Shown piece after piece: positions 37,495 to 47,074 of a stretch of DNA of 64,000 nt; the stretch's first letter is position 1; every line of letters starts with the position of its first letter. The position numbers were made by a program, and so were the translations under genes. Below the pieces are notes generated by a model. The model made no database searches. It saw only the letters and a list, made by a program, of their open reading frames with translations, and had not been told where the DNA came from. Origin of the DNA: Neptunicoccus cionae (lineage in GTDB: Bacteria; Pseudomonadota; Alphaproteobacteria; Rhodobacterales; Rhodobacteraceae); assembly GCF_002860325.1 (NCBI RefSeq), contig NZ_PKOJ01000006.1, forward strand, positions 238,496 through 302,495, given 5' to 3'.

Positions 37495-38439
37495 ATGCCA
37501 GCCGCTATCTATTGCGAGAACAGACAAGTTTGGAATGGATCATTGCAGAAACCGCACGAATTGCTGCGCTTGGGGGATTTGGCTGCCTTCGTCGGAATCG
37601 TCGATGATGGGGGCTTTGCTGAATCTGCACGGCGCAGAGGGGTGTCTGCCTCTACGCTCAGCCGATCAGTCACGCGGCTGGAAGAACAATTGAAGGTAAC
37701 ACTACTGCGGCGCACGACGCGATCCATCGAGATCACCCCCGAAGGTGCCGCCGTTCTGGCTGAGGCGCGTGAAATTCTGGATCGCAGCGAAGCCTTGCAA
37801 GAGATCGCAACAAGCGGACAAGCTCCCGCCGGACCACTGCGAGTAAACGCACCGGTTCCTTACGTCCTGCATGTCCTCGCCCCGCGTCTGGCTGAGTTCC
37901 ACGCAAAGTATCCGGACATCCAGCTTTCGATCGACATGACAGACTCGCTGGTGGATCTGATCGGCAGCCACGCTGATGTTGCTATTCGGCTGGGCCAGCT
38001 GCCTGATAGCGACATGCTACACCGCCCCTTGGGGAGCACGGCTTGGAAACTGGTGGCTGCGCCGGAATATCTTGATCGCAAAGGCTGGCCAAAAACACCA
38101 ACCGACCTCGCAATGCTGGAGCAAGTTCGGTTCGCGGCACCTGATCATATCAACACGCTGCGCTTCGCCGGACTGTCCACTCCCGTGACGGTGACCCCCG
38201 CCCTGACCGCGGGCAATGGAGAGGCCGTCCGCCAGATGGTGTTAGGCGGCCTGGGCATTGCGCGTTTTTCCGATTTCATGATCGCTGAAGATATTAAAGC
38301 CGGGCGTTTGATCGAGCTGTTTCCGGGCCAACTCGAAGCCGCCCCTTTGAATATCTCTGCGCTTTACCTTACCCGCGTCTCCGGGTTGCGGCGACTGGGG
38401 GTCTTTCTTGACTGGGTGGGCAGCATTGGTGGAGGTTAA
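37495..38439 (+). CDS. LysR-family transcriptional regulator
   Basis: Helix-turn-helix GGFAESARRRGVSASTLSRSV near residue 40 and a substrate-binding-like domain with VRLGQ-type strands typical of the CrgA/AaeR-like LysR group. The ATG at 37495 leaves only 36 bp to the MFS start; a TTG at 37540 (LQKPHELLRLGD) gives a more usual LysR N-terminus and a 45-bp longer intergenic region, and I cannot decide. It probably represses or activates the divergent MFS-LLM-AKR set in response to a toxic compound. Confidence 0.87.
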   Translation: MPAAIYCENRQVWNGSLQKPHELLRLGDLAAFVGIVDDGGFAESARRRGVSASTLSRSVTRLEEQLKVTLLRRTTRSIEITPEGAAVLAEAREILDRSEALQEIATSGQAPAGPLRVNAPVPYVLHVLAPRLAEFHAKYPDIQLSIDMTDSLVDLIGSHADVAIRLGQLPDSDMLHRPLGSTAWKLVAAPEYLDRKGWPKTPTDLAMLEQVRFAAPDHINTLRFAGLSTPVTVTPALTAGNGEAVRQMVLGGLGIARFSDFMIAEDIKAGRLIELFPGQLEAAPLNISALYLTRVSGLRRLGVFLDWVGSIGGG

Positions 38440-39038
38440 GTCAAGCGAGCGCCTTTCGTCATGTATTATGCTTCCGGGCAAAGCGTGGCCTCCAGAAGGT
38501 TGCTCCCCGTCAATCTTGTATAGACATATTTTTAGATGTCGGCTTTCTGGAAGCTGCACCGCAAGGGCGCGGCGCTATGCGATCGGCTGGTAAGGGCCGT
38601 TCGCGTGGCTTTGTAAAAACCACGAGCTGCGCACAGCTGCCGTTCATTCTGGCCGCAACGAAAGTCGGTTCTTTTCCCAGTGGTGTCCAACTACACAGCG
38701 AGACACCCAAAAGTCACAGGTTTCTCCAATGCATGAGGGAGGCCGCCGGTGAAACGATGTGTATGGATCACCGGCCGGAATGTGTAAGCAATTCTTCAAC
38801 CGCGAAAAGTAAGATAAAATTGTAGATGCTTTTTGTATCTGACGCATTCCGACCAAATAATATTATACATTACGACCTTGACGATACGACCGCCGGAGGC
38901 GCAGGCCAGCGACGGGTGGATCACCTGTTTGTGACGCACAGGCCCCCCTGCTGCCAGCTTGCCCAAACCGCCCATTCGCGCTAACACCTGCCCCACACCG
39001 GTTCCGGTAATGACCACTAACAGGCAACAGGCGACGAT
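38440..39038. other. Intergenic stretch between island and metA block
   Basis: About 600 bp without a supported gene at the change from accessory to core DNA. An AT-rich patch at 38800-38870 may hold the promoter of the ATPase-metA unit, and the GC-rich 38880-39030 is then a transcribed leader. Because metA follows, an S-adenosylmethionine riboswitch would be plausible, but I do not recognise a SAM-II or other consensus. Confidence 0.4.
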
Positions 39039-39890
39039 ATGCTTTATAATTCCGCAAAAGACTGGCGTGAGGCACCGCAAAAGCGGGTGATGCTTTTTGG
39101 CATGTCGGGTCTTGGGAAAACCTTTGTCTCCAACACGTTGCGGGATGCGGGCTGGTTCCATTACTCGGTCGATTACCGGATCGGCACCCGTTATATGGGC
39201 GAACATATCGTCGATAACTTCAAGGCCGAAGCGATGAAAAATCCGTTTCTGGCGGATTTGCTGCGCAATGACAGTATCTACATCGGCTCTAATATCACGT
39301 TTGAAAACCTCTCGCCCCTGTCCACCTATCTTGGCAAACCGGGCAACCCGGATCTGGGCGGCATTCCGTTCCGCGAATACACCCGCCGTCAGGCCCTTCA
39401 TGCCGAGGCCGAAACCCGCGCACTGCATGACACGGTCCATTTTATCAACCGCGCCAAGAATATCTACGGCTATGACAATTTCGTCTGTGACACCTCCGGT
39501 TCGATGGTGGAAGTGATCAACGCCGAAAGCCCTGCCGATCCGGTGATGACCGAATTGTGCGAACACGTGCTGCCGGTCTGGATCGAAGGTGCCGACAGCC
39601 ATATCGAGGAGCTGGTGCGCCGTTTTGCCAAAGCGCCAAAGCCGATGTATTACCAGCCCGATTTTCTTGAACAGCTCTGGTCCGAATATCTTGCCAATAA
39701 CGCGCTGAGCGAACCGGAAGTGAACCCCGATGATTTCATCCGCTGGGGCTATCGAATGTTGTTGGACCATCGCCTGCCACGGTATCGCCAGATTGCGGAC
39801 CGCTGGGGCGTCACGGTCAAGGCCGATGACATGGCGATGGTCCGTTCCGCCGGTGATTTCAACGAACTCATCGCCCGCACGCTCGCCTGA
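39039..39890 (+). CDS. P-loop ATPase encoded upstream of metA
   Basis: 283 residues with a Walker A motif LFGMSGLGKTFVSNTLR near the N-terminus and a strand ending FVCDTSGSMVEV that may serve as Walker B. The family is found next to metA in Rhodobacteraceae and has no known function. It is separated from metA by 30 bp and runs in the same direction, so a link to methionine synthesis is suggested by context only. Confidence 0.8.
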   Translation: MLYNSAKDWREAPQKRVMLFGMSGLGKTFVSNTLRDAGWFHYSVDYRIGTRYMGEHIVDNFKAEAMKNPFLADLLRNDSIYIGSNITFENLSPLSTYLGKPGNPDLGGIPFREYTRRQALHAEAETRALHDTVHFINRAKNIYGYDNFVCDTSGSMVEVINAESPADPVMTELCEHVLPVWIEGADSHIEELVRRFAKAPKPMYYQPDFLEQLWSEYLANNALSEPEVNPDDFIRWGYRMLLDHRLPRYRQIADRWGVTVKADDMAMVRSAGDFNELIARTLA

Positions 39891-39920
39891 GTTACACAAT
39901 AATTACGTTGGACGCATAAA

Positions 39921-40841
39921 ATGCCTATAACGATCCCTTCCACCCTGCCCGCCTTTGATGTTCTCCAGAGAGAGGGCGTCATGGTGATGACAGATGATGA
40001 CGCCGCCCGTCAGGATATCCGCCCTTTGCAAATTGGCCTTCTGAACCTGATGCCCAAGAAAATTGCGACAGAGACCCAGTTTGCACGTCTGATCGGCGCG
40101 ACGCCACTGCAAATCGACCTGACCCTGATCCGCATGACCGAACACCAGTCAAAAAACACCTCTCAGGACCATATGGAGGCCTTCTACCAGTCGTTTCAGG
40201 ATGTAAAGCACCGAAAGTTCGACGGGCTGGTGATTACGGGCGCGCCGATCGAACATATGCCCTTTGCCGAGGTCAGCTATTGGGACGAAATGGTTGAGGT
40301 GATGGAGTGGACACAGACCAACGTGCTTTCCACTTTTGGCGTCTGTTGGGGCGGCATGGCGATGGTGAACCATTTTCACGGCGTGAAGAAACATTTGCTG
40401 GATCACAAGGCCTTCGGTTGTTTCCGCCATAAACGGGTGGCAAGCGGGTCGCCCTATCTGCGCGGTTTTTCAGATGATCTGGTGATCCCTGTGTCCCGCT
40501 GGACAGAGGTGCGTCAGGATGAGTTGGACAATGCCGGCCTGAAAACCCTGATCACTTCGGATCAGTCCGGCCCCTGTCTGGTACAGGACGATACCCACCG
40601 TGCGCTTTATGTGTTCAACCACTTTGAATACGACCGTGACACGCTCAAGCAGGAATACGACCGCGATGTTGCCAATGGCACGCCGATCAATGTGCCCATG
40701 AACTACTATCCTGATGATGATCCCGCCCAACCGCCGATGAACCGCTGGCGCAGCCACGGCCATCTGCTTTACGGCAACTGGATCAACGAGATCTATCAGA
40801 CCACACCGTTTGATATTTCCAGAATCGGGACCGCTGAATGA
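39921..40841 (+). CDS. metA: Homoserine O-acyltransferase (predicted acetyl-CoA specific)
   Basis: First committed step of methionine synthesis, acylating homoserine. The 306 residues are colinear with characterised MetA: catalytic Cys142 in TFGVCWGGM, and His and Glu in the C-terminal [11 protein letters not shown]. Residue 111 is Glu (GAPIEHMPF). In this family Glu111 goes with acetyl-CoA and Gly111 with succinyl-CoA, so this enzyme should be a homoserine O-acetyltransferase despite the usual succinyltransferase label. Neighbours are the P-loop ATPase upstream and an overlapping alpha/beta hydrolase downstream. Confidence 0.95.
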   Translation: MPITIPSTLPAFDVLQREGVMVMTDDDAARQDIRPLQIGLLNLMPKKIATETQFARLIGATPLQIDLTLIRMTEHQSKNTSQDHMEAFYQSFQDVKHRKFDGLVITGAPIEHMPFAEVSYWDEMVEVMEWTQTNVLSTFGVCWGGMAMVNHFHGVKKHLLDHKAFGCFRHKRVASGSPYLRGFSDDLVIPVSRWTEVRQDELDNAGLKTLITSDQSGPCLVQDDTHRALYVFNHFEYDRDTLKQEYDRDVANGTPINVPMNYYPDDDPAQPPMNRWRSHGHLLYGNWINEIYQTTPFDISRIGTAE

Positions 40842-41776
40842 TCCGCAAACTGGCCACAACAGCCGGAGTCGCCCTCGCCCTGGGCTCCGGTGTGGCCAGT
40901 TACAAAAGCGCGCGCAATGACGCACGGGCGAACCGCGACTATCCACCTGTAGGCCAGTTCATCACCATCAACGGCACCCGTGTACACTACGTTGTTGAAG
41001 GCTCCGGCCCCGCTTTGGTGCTGATCCATGGTGCGGGCGGGAATCTGCGCGACTTTACCTTTAGTCTCTCGGAAAAGCTGGCGGAAAATCATACTGTTAT
41101 CGCCTTTGACCGCCCCGGGCACGGGTTTACCGAGATTCTTCACGAAAAGGGAGAGAGCCTTGCAGAACAGGCTGCGCTACTGAAAGCAGCGACAGATGCG
41201 CTTGGTTATCCGCGGGCAATCGTCGGCGGGTACTCCTTTGGCGGTGCTGTAGCCTTGCGATGGGCGTTGGATTATCCATCAGCGACGCAAGGCCTTCTGC
41301 TGATGAATGCAGTTTCAAATCCGTGGGTTTTGCCTCCTTCCAAACTATATGCACTGGCCGCCGGCCCCGTAACCGGCCCGCTTCTCGGCACCACATTGTC
41401 GGCCTTTGCTCCCCGTGCTCTGGTGGAGGATACGCTCACTTCAATCTTTGCGCCAAAACCCGCCCCGAAGGGCTATCTGGAGCATATCGGCGCGTCCCTT
41501 ACCCTGCGCAAGATCACCCTGCGGGCCAACGGGCGTCAGGTGAACGGTCTGTTGCCCCAGATCGAGGAACAATCCCTGCGCTATCCCGAACTTCACATGC
41601 CGGTCGAGATAATCCACGGTGCGGAAGATGTGACGGTGCCGCCTTCGGTTCATGCAGATGTGCTTTCAAAGCAGCTGGATAACGTGACCTATACCAAAGT
41701 CAAAGGCGTCGGCCATTCGGTTCATCACTACGCGCAAGATGAAATTCTGGCTGCTGCACATCGGCTGTCCCAATAG
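40838..41776 (+). CDS. Alpha/beta hydrolase
   Basis: 312 residues with an N-terminal membrane-like segment ([16 protein letters not shown]), the oxyanion HGAGG motif, the nucleophile elbow GGYSFGG, an Asp in [10 protein letters not shown] and the His of GVGHSVHH. The triad is complete. Its start overlaps the metA stop (ATGA), so it is coupled to metA, but a role in methionine synthesis is not implied by the fold. The substrate is unknown. Confidence 0.88.
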   Translation: MIRKLATTAGVALALGSGVASYKSARNDARANRDYPPVGQFITINGTRVHYVVEGSGPALVLIHGAGGNLRDFTFSLSEKLAENHTVIAFDRPGHGFTEILHEKGESLAEQAALLKAATDALGYPRAIVGGYSFGGAVALRWALDYPSATQGLLLMNAVSNPWVLPPSKLYALAAGPVTGPLLGTTLSAFAPRALVEDTLTSIFAPKPAPKGYLEHIGASLTLRKITLRANGRQVNGLLPQIEEQSLRYPELHMPVEIIHGAEDVTVPPSVHADVLSKQLDNVTYTKVKGVGHSVHHYAQDEILAAAHRLSQ

Positions 41777-41844
41777 CGCGCCGGCAGGGCGTTGCACTTC
41801 CAGAAAGGCAGCGCCATAGTCGTTTCAAAGCTTAAGAGGACAAG

Positions 41845-42720
41845 ATGCCCAAGACACGTAAACCCTTTGACGGCGCGATTACCAAGTTCTTCGAACAGGA
41901 TGCGCCCCAATCCATCCGCGAAGCCATCAAAGACGGCAAGAAGGACGAAATCCTCAATCCCGACTATGCCTATGACAAACGTATGGATAAGGACGAATAC
42001 GAGGAAACGCTGGAAGACCTACAGGTCGAACTGGTCAAGATGCAGGCTTGGGCTGCGGATACCGGCGCGCGGGTTGCGGTGGTGTTCGAAGGACGCGACG
42101 CGGCAGGAAAAGGCGGCACGATCAAACGGTTCCGCGAAAACCTGAACCCGCGGATAGCCAAAGTCGTCGCCCTTCCCAAACCCTCTGATGAAGAGCGCAG
42201 CCAGTGGTACTTCCAGCGTTATATCAAGCACCTGCCTTCCGCCGGTCAGATCGTCCTGTTTGATCGAAGCTGGTATAATCGGGGCGTGGTAGAGAAGGTT
42301 TTCGGGTTTTGCACCAATGCCCAGCGGGATCATTTCTTCAATCAGGTGAATGATTTTGAGGGAATGCTGGTGGATGACGGGGTGATCCTTGTAAAAATCT
42401 GGCTGACAGTCGGGCGCGCCGAACAACTCCGCCGGTTTCTGGACCGTGAAAGAGATCGCTTGAAGCAGTGGAAGTTGTCGAGCATTGACGTCACCGGACT
42501 GTACAAATGGGACGACTATACCAAAGCGATTTCCGAGACGTTCCAGCGCTCTCACAGCGAGCACGCCCCCTGGACTGTGATCCGGTCGGACGATAAACGC
42601 CGCACCCGCATCGCTGCCATCCGCCGCGTTCTGAGCGATATTCCTTACGACGGACGGGACGACGAAGTGGTTCAGACGCCGGACCCGAAGATTACCGGTG
42701 GCCCCGATATGTTGCTGTAA
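41845..42720 (+). CDS. ppk2: Polyphosphate kinase 2 (class I)
   Basis: Transfers phosphate between polyphosphate and nucleoside diphosphates. The 291 residues carry Walker [16 protein letters not shown], Walker B-like [18 protein letters not shown] and the lid region [17 protein letters not shown] single domain of this length is class I PPK2. It may replenish GTP or ATP from polyphosphate. No coupled gene; TetR follows after about 130 bp. Confidence 0.95.
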   Translation: MPKTRKPFDGAITKFFEQDAPQSIREAIKDGKKDEILNPDYAYDKRMDKDEYEETLEDLQVELVKMQAWAADTGARVAVVFEGRDAAGKGGTIKRFRENLNPRIAKVVALPKPSDEERSQWYFQRYIKHLPSAGQIVLFDRSWYNRGVVEKVFGFCTNAQRDHFFNQVNDFEGMLVDDGVILVKIWLTVGRAEQLRRFLDRERDRLKQWKLSSIDVTGLYKWDDYTKAISETFQRSHSEHAPWTVIRSDDKRRTRIAAIRRVLSDIPYDGRDDEVVQTPDPKITGGPDMLL

Positions 42721-42853
42721 TTACGGGTCGCCGTAACGCTCAACGAAACGCGCGTGGATCGCTCACGCGCCGGACGCGCCGCTATCGCGGCTTGAACAGC
42801 TACCCGCATGGGGTTATCTCCTTTCGAAACGTCACAAAAAGGCAGCGCAGGAT

Positions 42854-43468
42854 TTGGCCCGCAAAGGATACCATCACGGCAACCTGAAAGAGGCTTTGGT
42901 CGAAGCGGCAATCGCCCTGATCGAGGAAAAAGGACCAACCGGTTTCACAATGGCTGAAGCCGCCAAGCAGGCAAATGTCTCTGCTGCTGCGCCTTATCGC
43001 CATTTTTCGGGCCGGGAAGAGATCATCGCGGAAATAGCACGGCAAGGGTTCGGAATTTTTGCCGATCTCATGGAATTTGCCTATCAGAAGGGCCAGCCCT
43101 CTGCCTTGTCAGCTTTTGAATCCACGGGCCGGGCCTATCTGGCCTTTGCCCGTAAATATCCCGGATATTATATCGCGATGTTTGAAAGCGGCGTGCAGAT
43201 CAACGCGAATGCAGAGTTGGCCACTGTAGCCAATCGCGCAATGAATGTTCTGACGCAGGCGGCAGAGGATCTTTGTCGTCACCTGCCAGCTGACAAACGC
43301 CCGCCTGCCAGCATGATCAGCCACCACGTCTGGGCCTTGTGTCACGGAATGGTAGAACTGTTCGCACGGGGGGAACCGGGCACACGCTCCCCCTTTTCTG
43401 CCGAAGACCTGCTGGAAAGCAGCATGGGAATATATCTGCGCGGTCTTGGTGTGCTTGATAAGGACTAG
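42854..43468 (+). CDS. TetR/AcrR-family regulator
   Basis: 204 residues with an N-terminal TetR helix-turn-helix (GFTMAEAAKQANVSAAAPYRHF) and a WHG-type C-terminal ligand domain (VWALCHGMVELFARG). The start is a TTG giving MARKGYHHGNLKEALVEAA, a standard TetR N-terminus. A 9-bp-arm palindrome lies 88 bp downstream in front of the DUF2852 gene, the likely target. Confidence 0.9.
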   Translation: MARKGYHHGNLKEALVEAAIALIEEKGPTGFTMAEAAKQANVSAAAPYRHFSGREEIIAEIARQGFGIFADLMEFAYQKGQPSALSAFESTGRAYLAFARKYPGYYIAMFESGVQINANAELATVANRAMNVLTQAAEDLCRHLPADKRPPASMISHHVWALCHGMVELFARGEPGTRSPFSAEDLLESSMGIYLRGLGVLDKD

Positions 43469-43556
43469 CCTCGCTCCACTCCCTACTTCCGCAAAACCTT
43501 CCTTTTCCAAAAATTTCACCCCCTCCTCTTGACTTTCGCTTGCGAGACCCAAAATA

Positions 43557-43579
43557 TGTAAATGTAATTAACATTTACA
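43557..43579. promoter_or_regulatory. Palindromic operator in front of the DUF2852 gene
   Basis: TGTAAATGT and ACATTTACA are perfect 9-bp arms around AATTA. A TTGACT (43529-43534) upstream is a good -35 box, and the palindrome covers the expected -10 and start region, so a bound repressor would block RNA polymerase. The neighbouring TetR protein is the natural candidate. Confidence 0.75.
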
Positions 43580-43605
43580 TTACGCAACTTGAAAGGACAA
43601 TCCTT

Positions 43606-44013
43606 ATGTCAACGCCCTCCAACTGGTTTTCCTCCGCCGAAAGCTGGCTCGATGCACGGGGCAGAGGGGCCTGGATGGCCGCCATGATCCTCGGCTTTAT
43701 CTTTTTCTGGCCTGTCGGGCTGGCAATCCTCTTTTACATGATCTGGAGCAATCGCATGTCTCGTTCGTTTTTCTGCTGTCGTCCGTCCAAGTCTGTCAGC
43801 CGCCACAGTGCGCACACACAGTCTTCGGGAAATACCGCTTTTGATGCCTACCGCGACGACACTCTGAAACGGCTGGAAGACGAGCAAACAGCCTTCCAAA
43901 GCTTCCTTCAACGCCTGCGGGATGCAAAGGATAAGACAGAATTTGACCAGTTTATGAACGAACGGGCCCGCGATGTGGCTTCTCCTGCTTCACCGGAACC
44001 CAAAACCGTGTAA
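43606..44013 (+). CDS. DUF2852 membrane protein
   Basis: 135 residues with a Trp-rich N-terminus (SSAESWLDARGRGAWMAAMI) leading into one or two membrane segments (FIFFWPVGLAILFYMIW) and a charged C-terminal helix with KRLEDEQTAFQSFLQRLRDA, as in DUF2852. The ATG at 43606 follows GAAAGGA; an earlier ATG at 43540 lies inside the operator and is excluded. It is probably under TetR control. Function is unknown. Confidence 0.88.
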   Translation: MSTPSNWFSSAESWLDARGRGAWMAAMILGFIFFWPVGLAILFYMIWSNRMSRSFFCCRPSKSVSRHSAHTQSSGNTAFDAYRDDTLKRLEDEQTAFQSFLQRLRDAKDKTEFDQFMNERARDVASPASPEPKTV

Positions 44014-44041
44014 ACTTGGCCCTGACAAACCTCCCTGAAGC

Positions 44042-44069
44042 TGCGCTGCTCTTGCAATAGGGCAGCGCA
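44042..44069. terminator. Hairpin after the DUF2852 gene
   Basis: TGCGCTGC and GCAGCGCA pair perfectly around a 12-nt loop, 29 bp after the stop codon. There is no T-run, so it is a weak or factor-assisted terminator at best. Confidence 0.45.
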
Positions 44070-44087
44070 ACCTACATATGAGCGATC

Positions 44088-44528
44088 ATGCAAACGACCC
44101 ATCACCCCGATCCCCGCCTTGATGCGCAGTTCTACGACGGTGTCCCTGCCAAACGGCTCGTGGCGTGGGCGCTGGACCTGATCGTCGTCATTGGTATTTG
44201 TCTGGCCTTTATCATTGCCAGTCTCGGACTGATGGCATTTTTCATTCCGGTTCTCGCTTTCGCAGCGAATTTTTGCTATCGCGCCTTCTGCCTGCACAAA
44301 TGGTCCGCCACTTTGGGCATGCGCGCAGTCGGCATTGAGGTGCGCAACAGCGCCGGAGACCGGGTGAACACGGCGCAGGCAGTGTTCCACACAGGCTTGT
44401 TTATCTTCATCTTCATGTCCGTGCTCGGCATTTTTGCCAATTTCCTGTCAATTCTGTTGAACGACAAGGGTCAGGCGCTACATGATTTGCTGCTCGGGAC
44501 TGTTGTTATTAACTGTCCGGCAGATTGA
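44088..44528 (+). CDS. RDD family membrane protein
   Basis: 146 residues with the RDD features: YDGVPAKRLVAWALDLIVV at the start of helix 1 (the family Arg and Asp), a second helix (FIIASLGLMAFFIPVLAF), TLGMRAVGIEVRNSAGDRV, and the late helix followed by LNDKGQALHDLLLGTVVI. RDD proteins are poorly understood membrane proteins; some act in ion exchange. Confidence 0.88.
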   Translation: MQTTHHPDPRLDAQFYDGVPAKRLVAWALDLIVVIGICLAFIIASLGLMAFFIPVLAFAANFCYRAFCLHKWSATLGMRAVGIEVRNSAGDRVNTAQAVFHTGLFIFIFMSVLGIFANFLSILLNDKGQALHDLLLGTVVINCPAD

Positions 44529-44612
44529 CACCCACCCCGTCAGAATAGCGGGTTGCAAAAATATGCGGACCCGCGCTAGGCTCTGGGCTGGACCGCTGCC
44601 CAAGGAACTGAC

Positions 44613-45446
44613 ATGCGCCATACTTTGCCACTGGCACCACAGTTTTACGTGACCGCTCCCCAGCCCTGCCCTTATCTGGATGGCAGGGTTGAACGCAAAC
44701 TTTTTACAGCACTGCAAGGGGACCATGCTTCTGTCCTGAACGATGCCCTTTCCAAACAGGGGTTCCGCCGGTCCCAGAACGTGCTTTACCGCCCGTCCTG
44801 CGCGGAATGTAATGCCTGCCTGTCCGCCCGTATCCGCGTGGATGATTTCAAACCCCGCCGCAGCCACCGCCGCATTTTGAACCGCAACAGGGATTTGTCC
44901 CGTCAGGCAACCAGCCCCTGGGCTACCGAAGAACAGTTTGACCTGTTCCGCACCTATCTCGGGGCGCGTCATGCAGATGGCGGAATGGCGGACATGGATG
45001 TGTTCGAATTTGCCTCAATGATCGAAGAAACCCCTGTCCGCAGCCGCGTGGTGGAATATCACAGCCCGCCCACAGGCCGCAAAAACAGACAGGAACTGAC
45101 CGCAGTGTGCCTGACGGATGTGTTGGAGGACGGTTTGTCGCTGGTCTACAGCTTTTTCAATCCTGATATGTATGCCCGCTCTCTTGGCACCTATATGATC
45201 CTTGATCACATCGAAATCGCACGGGAAGCAGAACTGCCATATGTCTATCTGGGGTATTGGGTGCCCGGCAGCCCGAAGATGCAATACAAGGCCAGTTTCG
45301 GCGCGCTCGAGATTTTCATCAACGGTAAATGGCAGGCTCTGGACAAGCCGGAAGATTTCGAGCTGGACACGCACCCGCTCGCGCAGGATCCAATTCCGGA
45401 GCAAGTGGCGGGAATCGATCTGCCAGATGCCCTGACCAAATCCTGA
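44613..45446 (+). CDS. bpt: Leucyl/arginyl-tRNA--protein transferase (Bpt/ATE-like)
   Basis: Adds Leu (or Arg) from a charged tRNA to N-terminal Asp/Glu of proteins, marking them for Clp degradation (N-degron path). The CPYLDGR start, [12 protein letters not shown] and the C-terminal [20 protein letters not shown] box are the family hallmarks. 277 residues is normal. It lies before two tRNA genes of opposite direction; no operon is evident. Confidence 0.93.
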   Translation: MRHTLPLAPQFYVTAPQPCPYLDGRVERKLFTALQGDHASVLNDALSKQGFRRSQNVLYRPSCAECNACLSARIRVDDFKPRRSHRRILNRNRDLSRQATSPWATEEQFDLFRTYLGARHADGGMADMDVFEFASMIEETPVRSRVVEYHSPPTGRKNRQELTAVCLTDVLEDGLSLVYSFFNPDMYARSLGTYMILDHIEIAREAELPYVYLGYWVPGSPKMQYKASFGALEIFINGKWQALDKPEDFELDTHPLAQDPIPEQVAGIDLPDALTKS

Positions 45447-45562
45447 GCTACGGCCGTCCGGCCTCTCGACCCTATCGTTTAGCATCTGACAAGAATGCGC
45501 CGGACGATGGGTGAACCAACGCAAACAATGAGTCGCAACCATTTGGAAACATTATTGTATTT

Positions 45563-45595
45563 CAAAAAAGAAAAGCGGCCCCGAAGGACCGCTTT
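45563..45595 (-). terminator. Terminator after the tRNA-Asp pair
   Basis: On the minus strand AAAGCGG (45595-45589) pairs with CCGCTTT (45578-45572) around a 10-nt loop, followed by TCTTTTTT. It lies 23 bp after the second tRNA-Asp on its strand. Confidence 0.88.
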
Positions 45596-45617
45596 ATCTG
45601 TATCAGACCGTTTGGGG

Positions 45618-45694
45618 TGGCGCGGTTGACGGGGCTCGAACCCGCGACCTCCGGCGTGACAGGCCGGCACTCTAACCAACTGAGCTACAACCGC
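45618..45694 (-). tRNA. tRNA-Asp (GTC)
   Basis: 77 nt including an encoded CCA. The acceptor arms GCGGTTG/CAACCGC pair, the D arm contains AGCTCAGTTGGTTAGAG, the anticodon loop is CTGTCAC with anticodon GTC, and the T loop is TTCGAGC. It differs from the second copy by one base, in the D-arm region. Confidence 0.97.
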
Positions 45695-45740
45695 ACGAGG
45701 TACTTAAATACCGAGGCGTTTGCCTTCCCAAGCGTTTCAG

Positions 45741-45817
45741 TGGCGCGGTTGACGGGGCTCGAACCCGCGACCTCCGGCGTGACAGGCCGGCACTCTAACC
45801 AGCTGAGCTACAACCGC
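45741..45817 (-). tRNA. tRNA-Asp (GTC), second copy
   Basis: Nearly identical to the copy 46 bp downstream on its strand, with the same GTC anticodon and encoded CCA; the single difference is CAGCTGG instead of CAGTTGG in the D loop. The two are probably cotranscribed and end at the terminator at 45563-45595. Confidence 0.97.
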
Positions 45818-46060
45818 GTACTGAATCTGCGCCCTACAGCGTAAGGCGTGAGCGGGGTTTTAGGCGGCTATGTTTACCCCGTCAAGCGCTTCTGCAACGA
45901 AGTTTGTCATATTCTTTCAGAAAGATATGGCCCGGCCTGTTTTCCTGCTGTTTTCCGGCAGTTGTACTGCCCCCATTTACTTTGCAACGCGTCGTTTAAG
46001 GCCTAGACACGAAAGCTTGCCCCTGTTTTCTAATGCAAAGCAAATACTCAAGGCCCCCCT

Positions 46061-46933
46061 ATGCCAAAATCCCGCGCAACACTGTTTATCCTTCTCGGCG
46101 CCATTGGCATGAGCCTTGCTGCCCTATTTGTCCGGCTGGTCGAGCAAGCGGACGGTTTTCAGATACTCACTTATCGCTCTGCCACTCTGGCAGCGATGGT
46201 GGCCCTTATGGCCTGTATGCGGCGCAGAATCGGCCCCGTCCGGTTTCTGCAATCGCTGGACGGCAAGGATCTGGTTTTGGGGGCGATCCTTTCTCTGGCC
46301 TTTACGACCTATATTTTTGCACTTCTGAACACATCGGTGGCCTCTGCCCTGTTTATTCTTGCTGCCTCGCCTCTTTTTGCCACCTTGCTTGCTTGGGGCT
46401 GGCTGGGGGAGCGTCCGCGCCCACTGGTCTGCGGGATTATCCTGCTGGCCGTAGCGGGGATCGCATTGATGGCCGGCGAAGGAATCGCGCTTGGGCAAAC
46501 GCTCGGCAATCTATTTGCCCTCAGCTCGGCCGCTTTCTTTGCGCTGATGCTGGTCACAGCACGAGCCGGCGGCAAAGAGGATGTGCTTGGCGGCACCTTT
46601 CTGGGCGGAGTTCTGTCCTGCCTGTTAGCCGCTGCCTGTGCTGTACTGATTGGTGACGGACTGACAGTTTCCCTCCGTGACCTGCTGATCTGCGCCATCA
46701 TGGGGGCCTTTACCATCGGGATCGGCATCGGTCTTGTAACATGGGGCGCGCCATACGCGCCTGCTTCGGAAGTTTCCTTACTGGTACTGCTGGAATCTGT
46801 ACTTTCGCCGCTCTGGGTCTGGGGTTTTCTGGGCGAGGCGATGACGGCACGGGAAATCCTGGGCGGAGTAATTGTCATGAGCGCTGTTGCAATACTTGCC
46901 TGCCTGTCGGCGCGCGCAGAAGTTACATCCTGA
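46061..46933 (+). CDS. EamA/DMT-family transporter
   Basis: 290 residues with ten hydrophobic segments in two EamA repeats; GAIGMSLAALFVRL and WGWLGERPRPLVCGIILLAV are typical. The second repeat ends with VLLESVLSPLWVWGFLGE. Substrate unknown. It is a single gene unrelated in sequence detail to the transporter at 8953. Confidence 0.88.
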   Translation: MPKSRATLFILLGAIGMSLAALFVRLVEQADGFQILTYRSATLAAMVALMACMRRRIGPVRFLQSLDGKDLVLGAILSLAFTTYIFALLNTSVASALFILAASPLFATLLAWGWLGERPRPLVCGIILLAVAGIALMAGEGIALGQTLGNLFALSSAAFFALMLVTARAGGKEDVLGGTFLGGVLSCLLAAACAVLIGDGLTVSLRDLLICAIMGAFTIGIGIGLVTWGAPYAPASEVSLLVLLESVLSPLWVWGFLGEAMTAREILGGVIVMSAVAILACLSARAEVTS

Positions 46934-47074
46934 TTGCTTTGGAATTGCGTAATTGAACAGATTTTGTTCATTCGTGTAGAAATGAATTCCCTTTCTGTAG
47001 ATATACCGTGTACTACTCGGCTAAACTGCCGGATCTAATACAATTTCTTTAAGTAACTCGTACCGAGACTAGCT

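Noticed and set aside
38880..39038. SAM-II or SAM/SAH riboswitch before the ATPase-metA unit
   Set aside because: The place is right, but I could not match either consensus by eye; a covariance search would decide.
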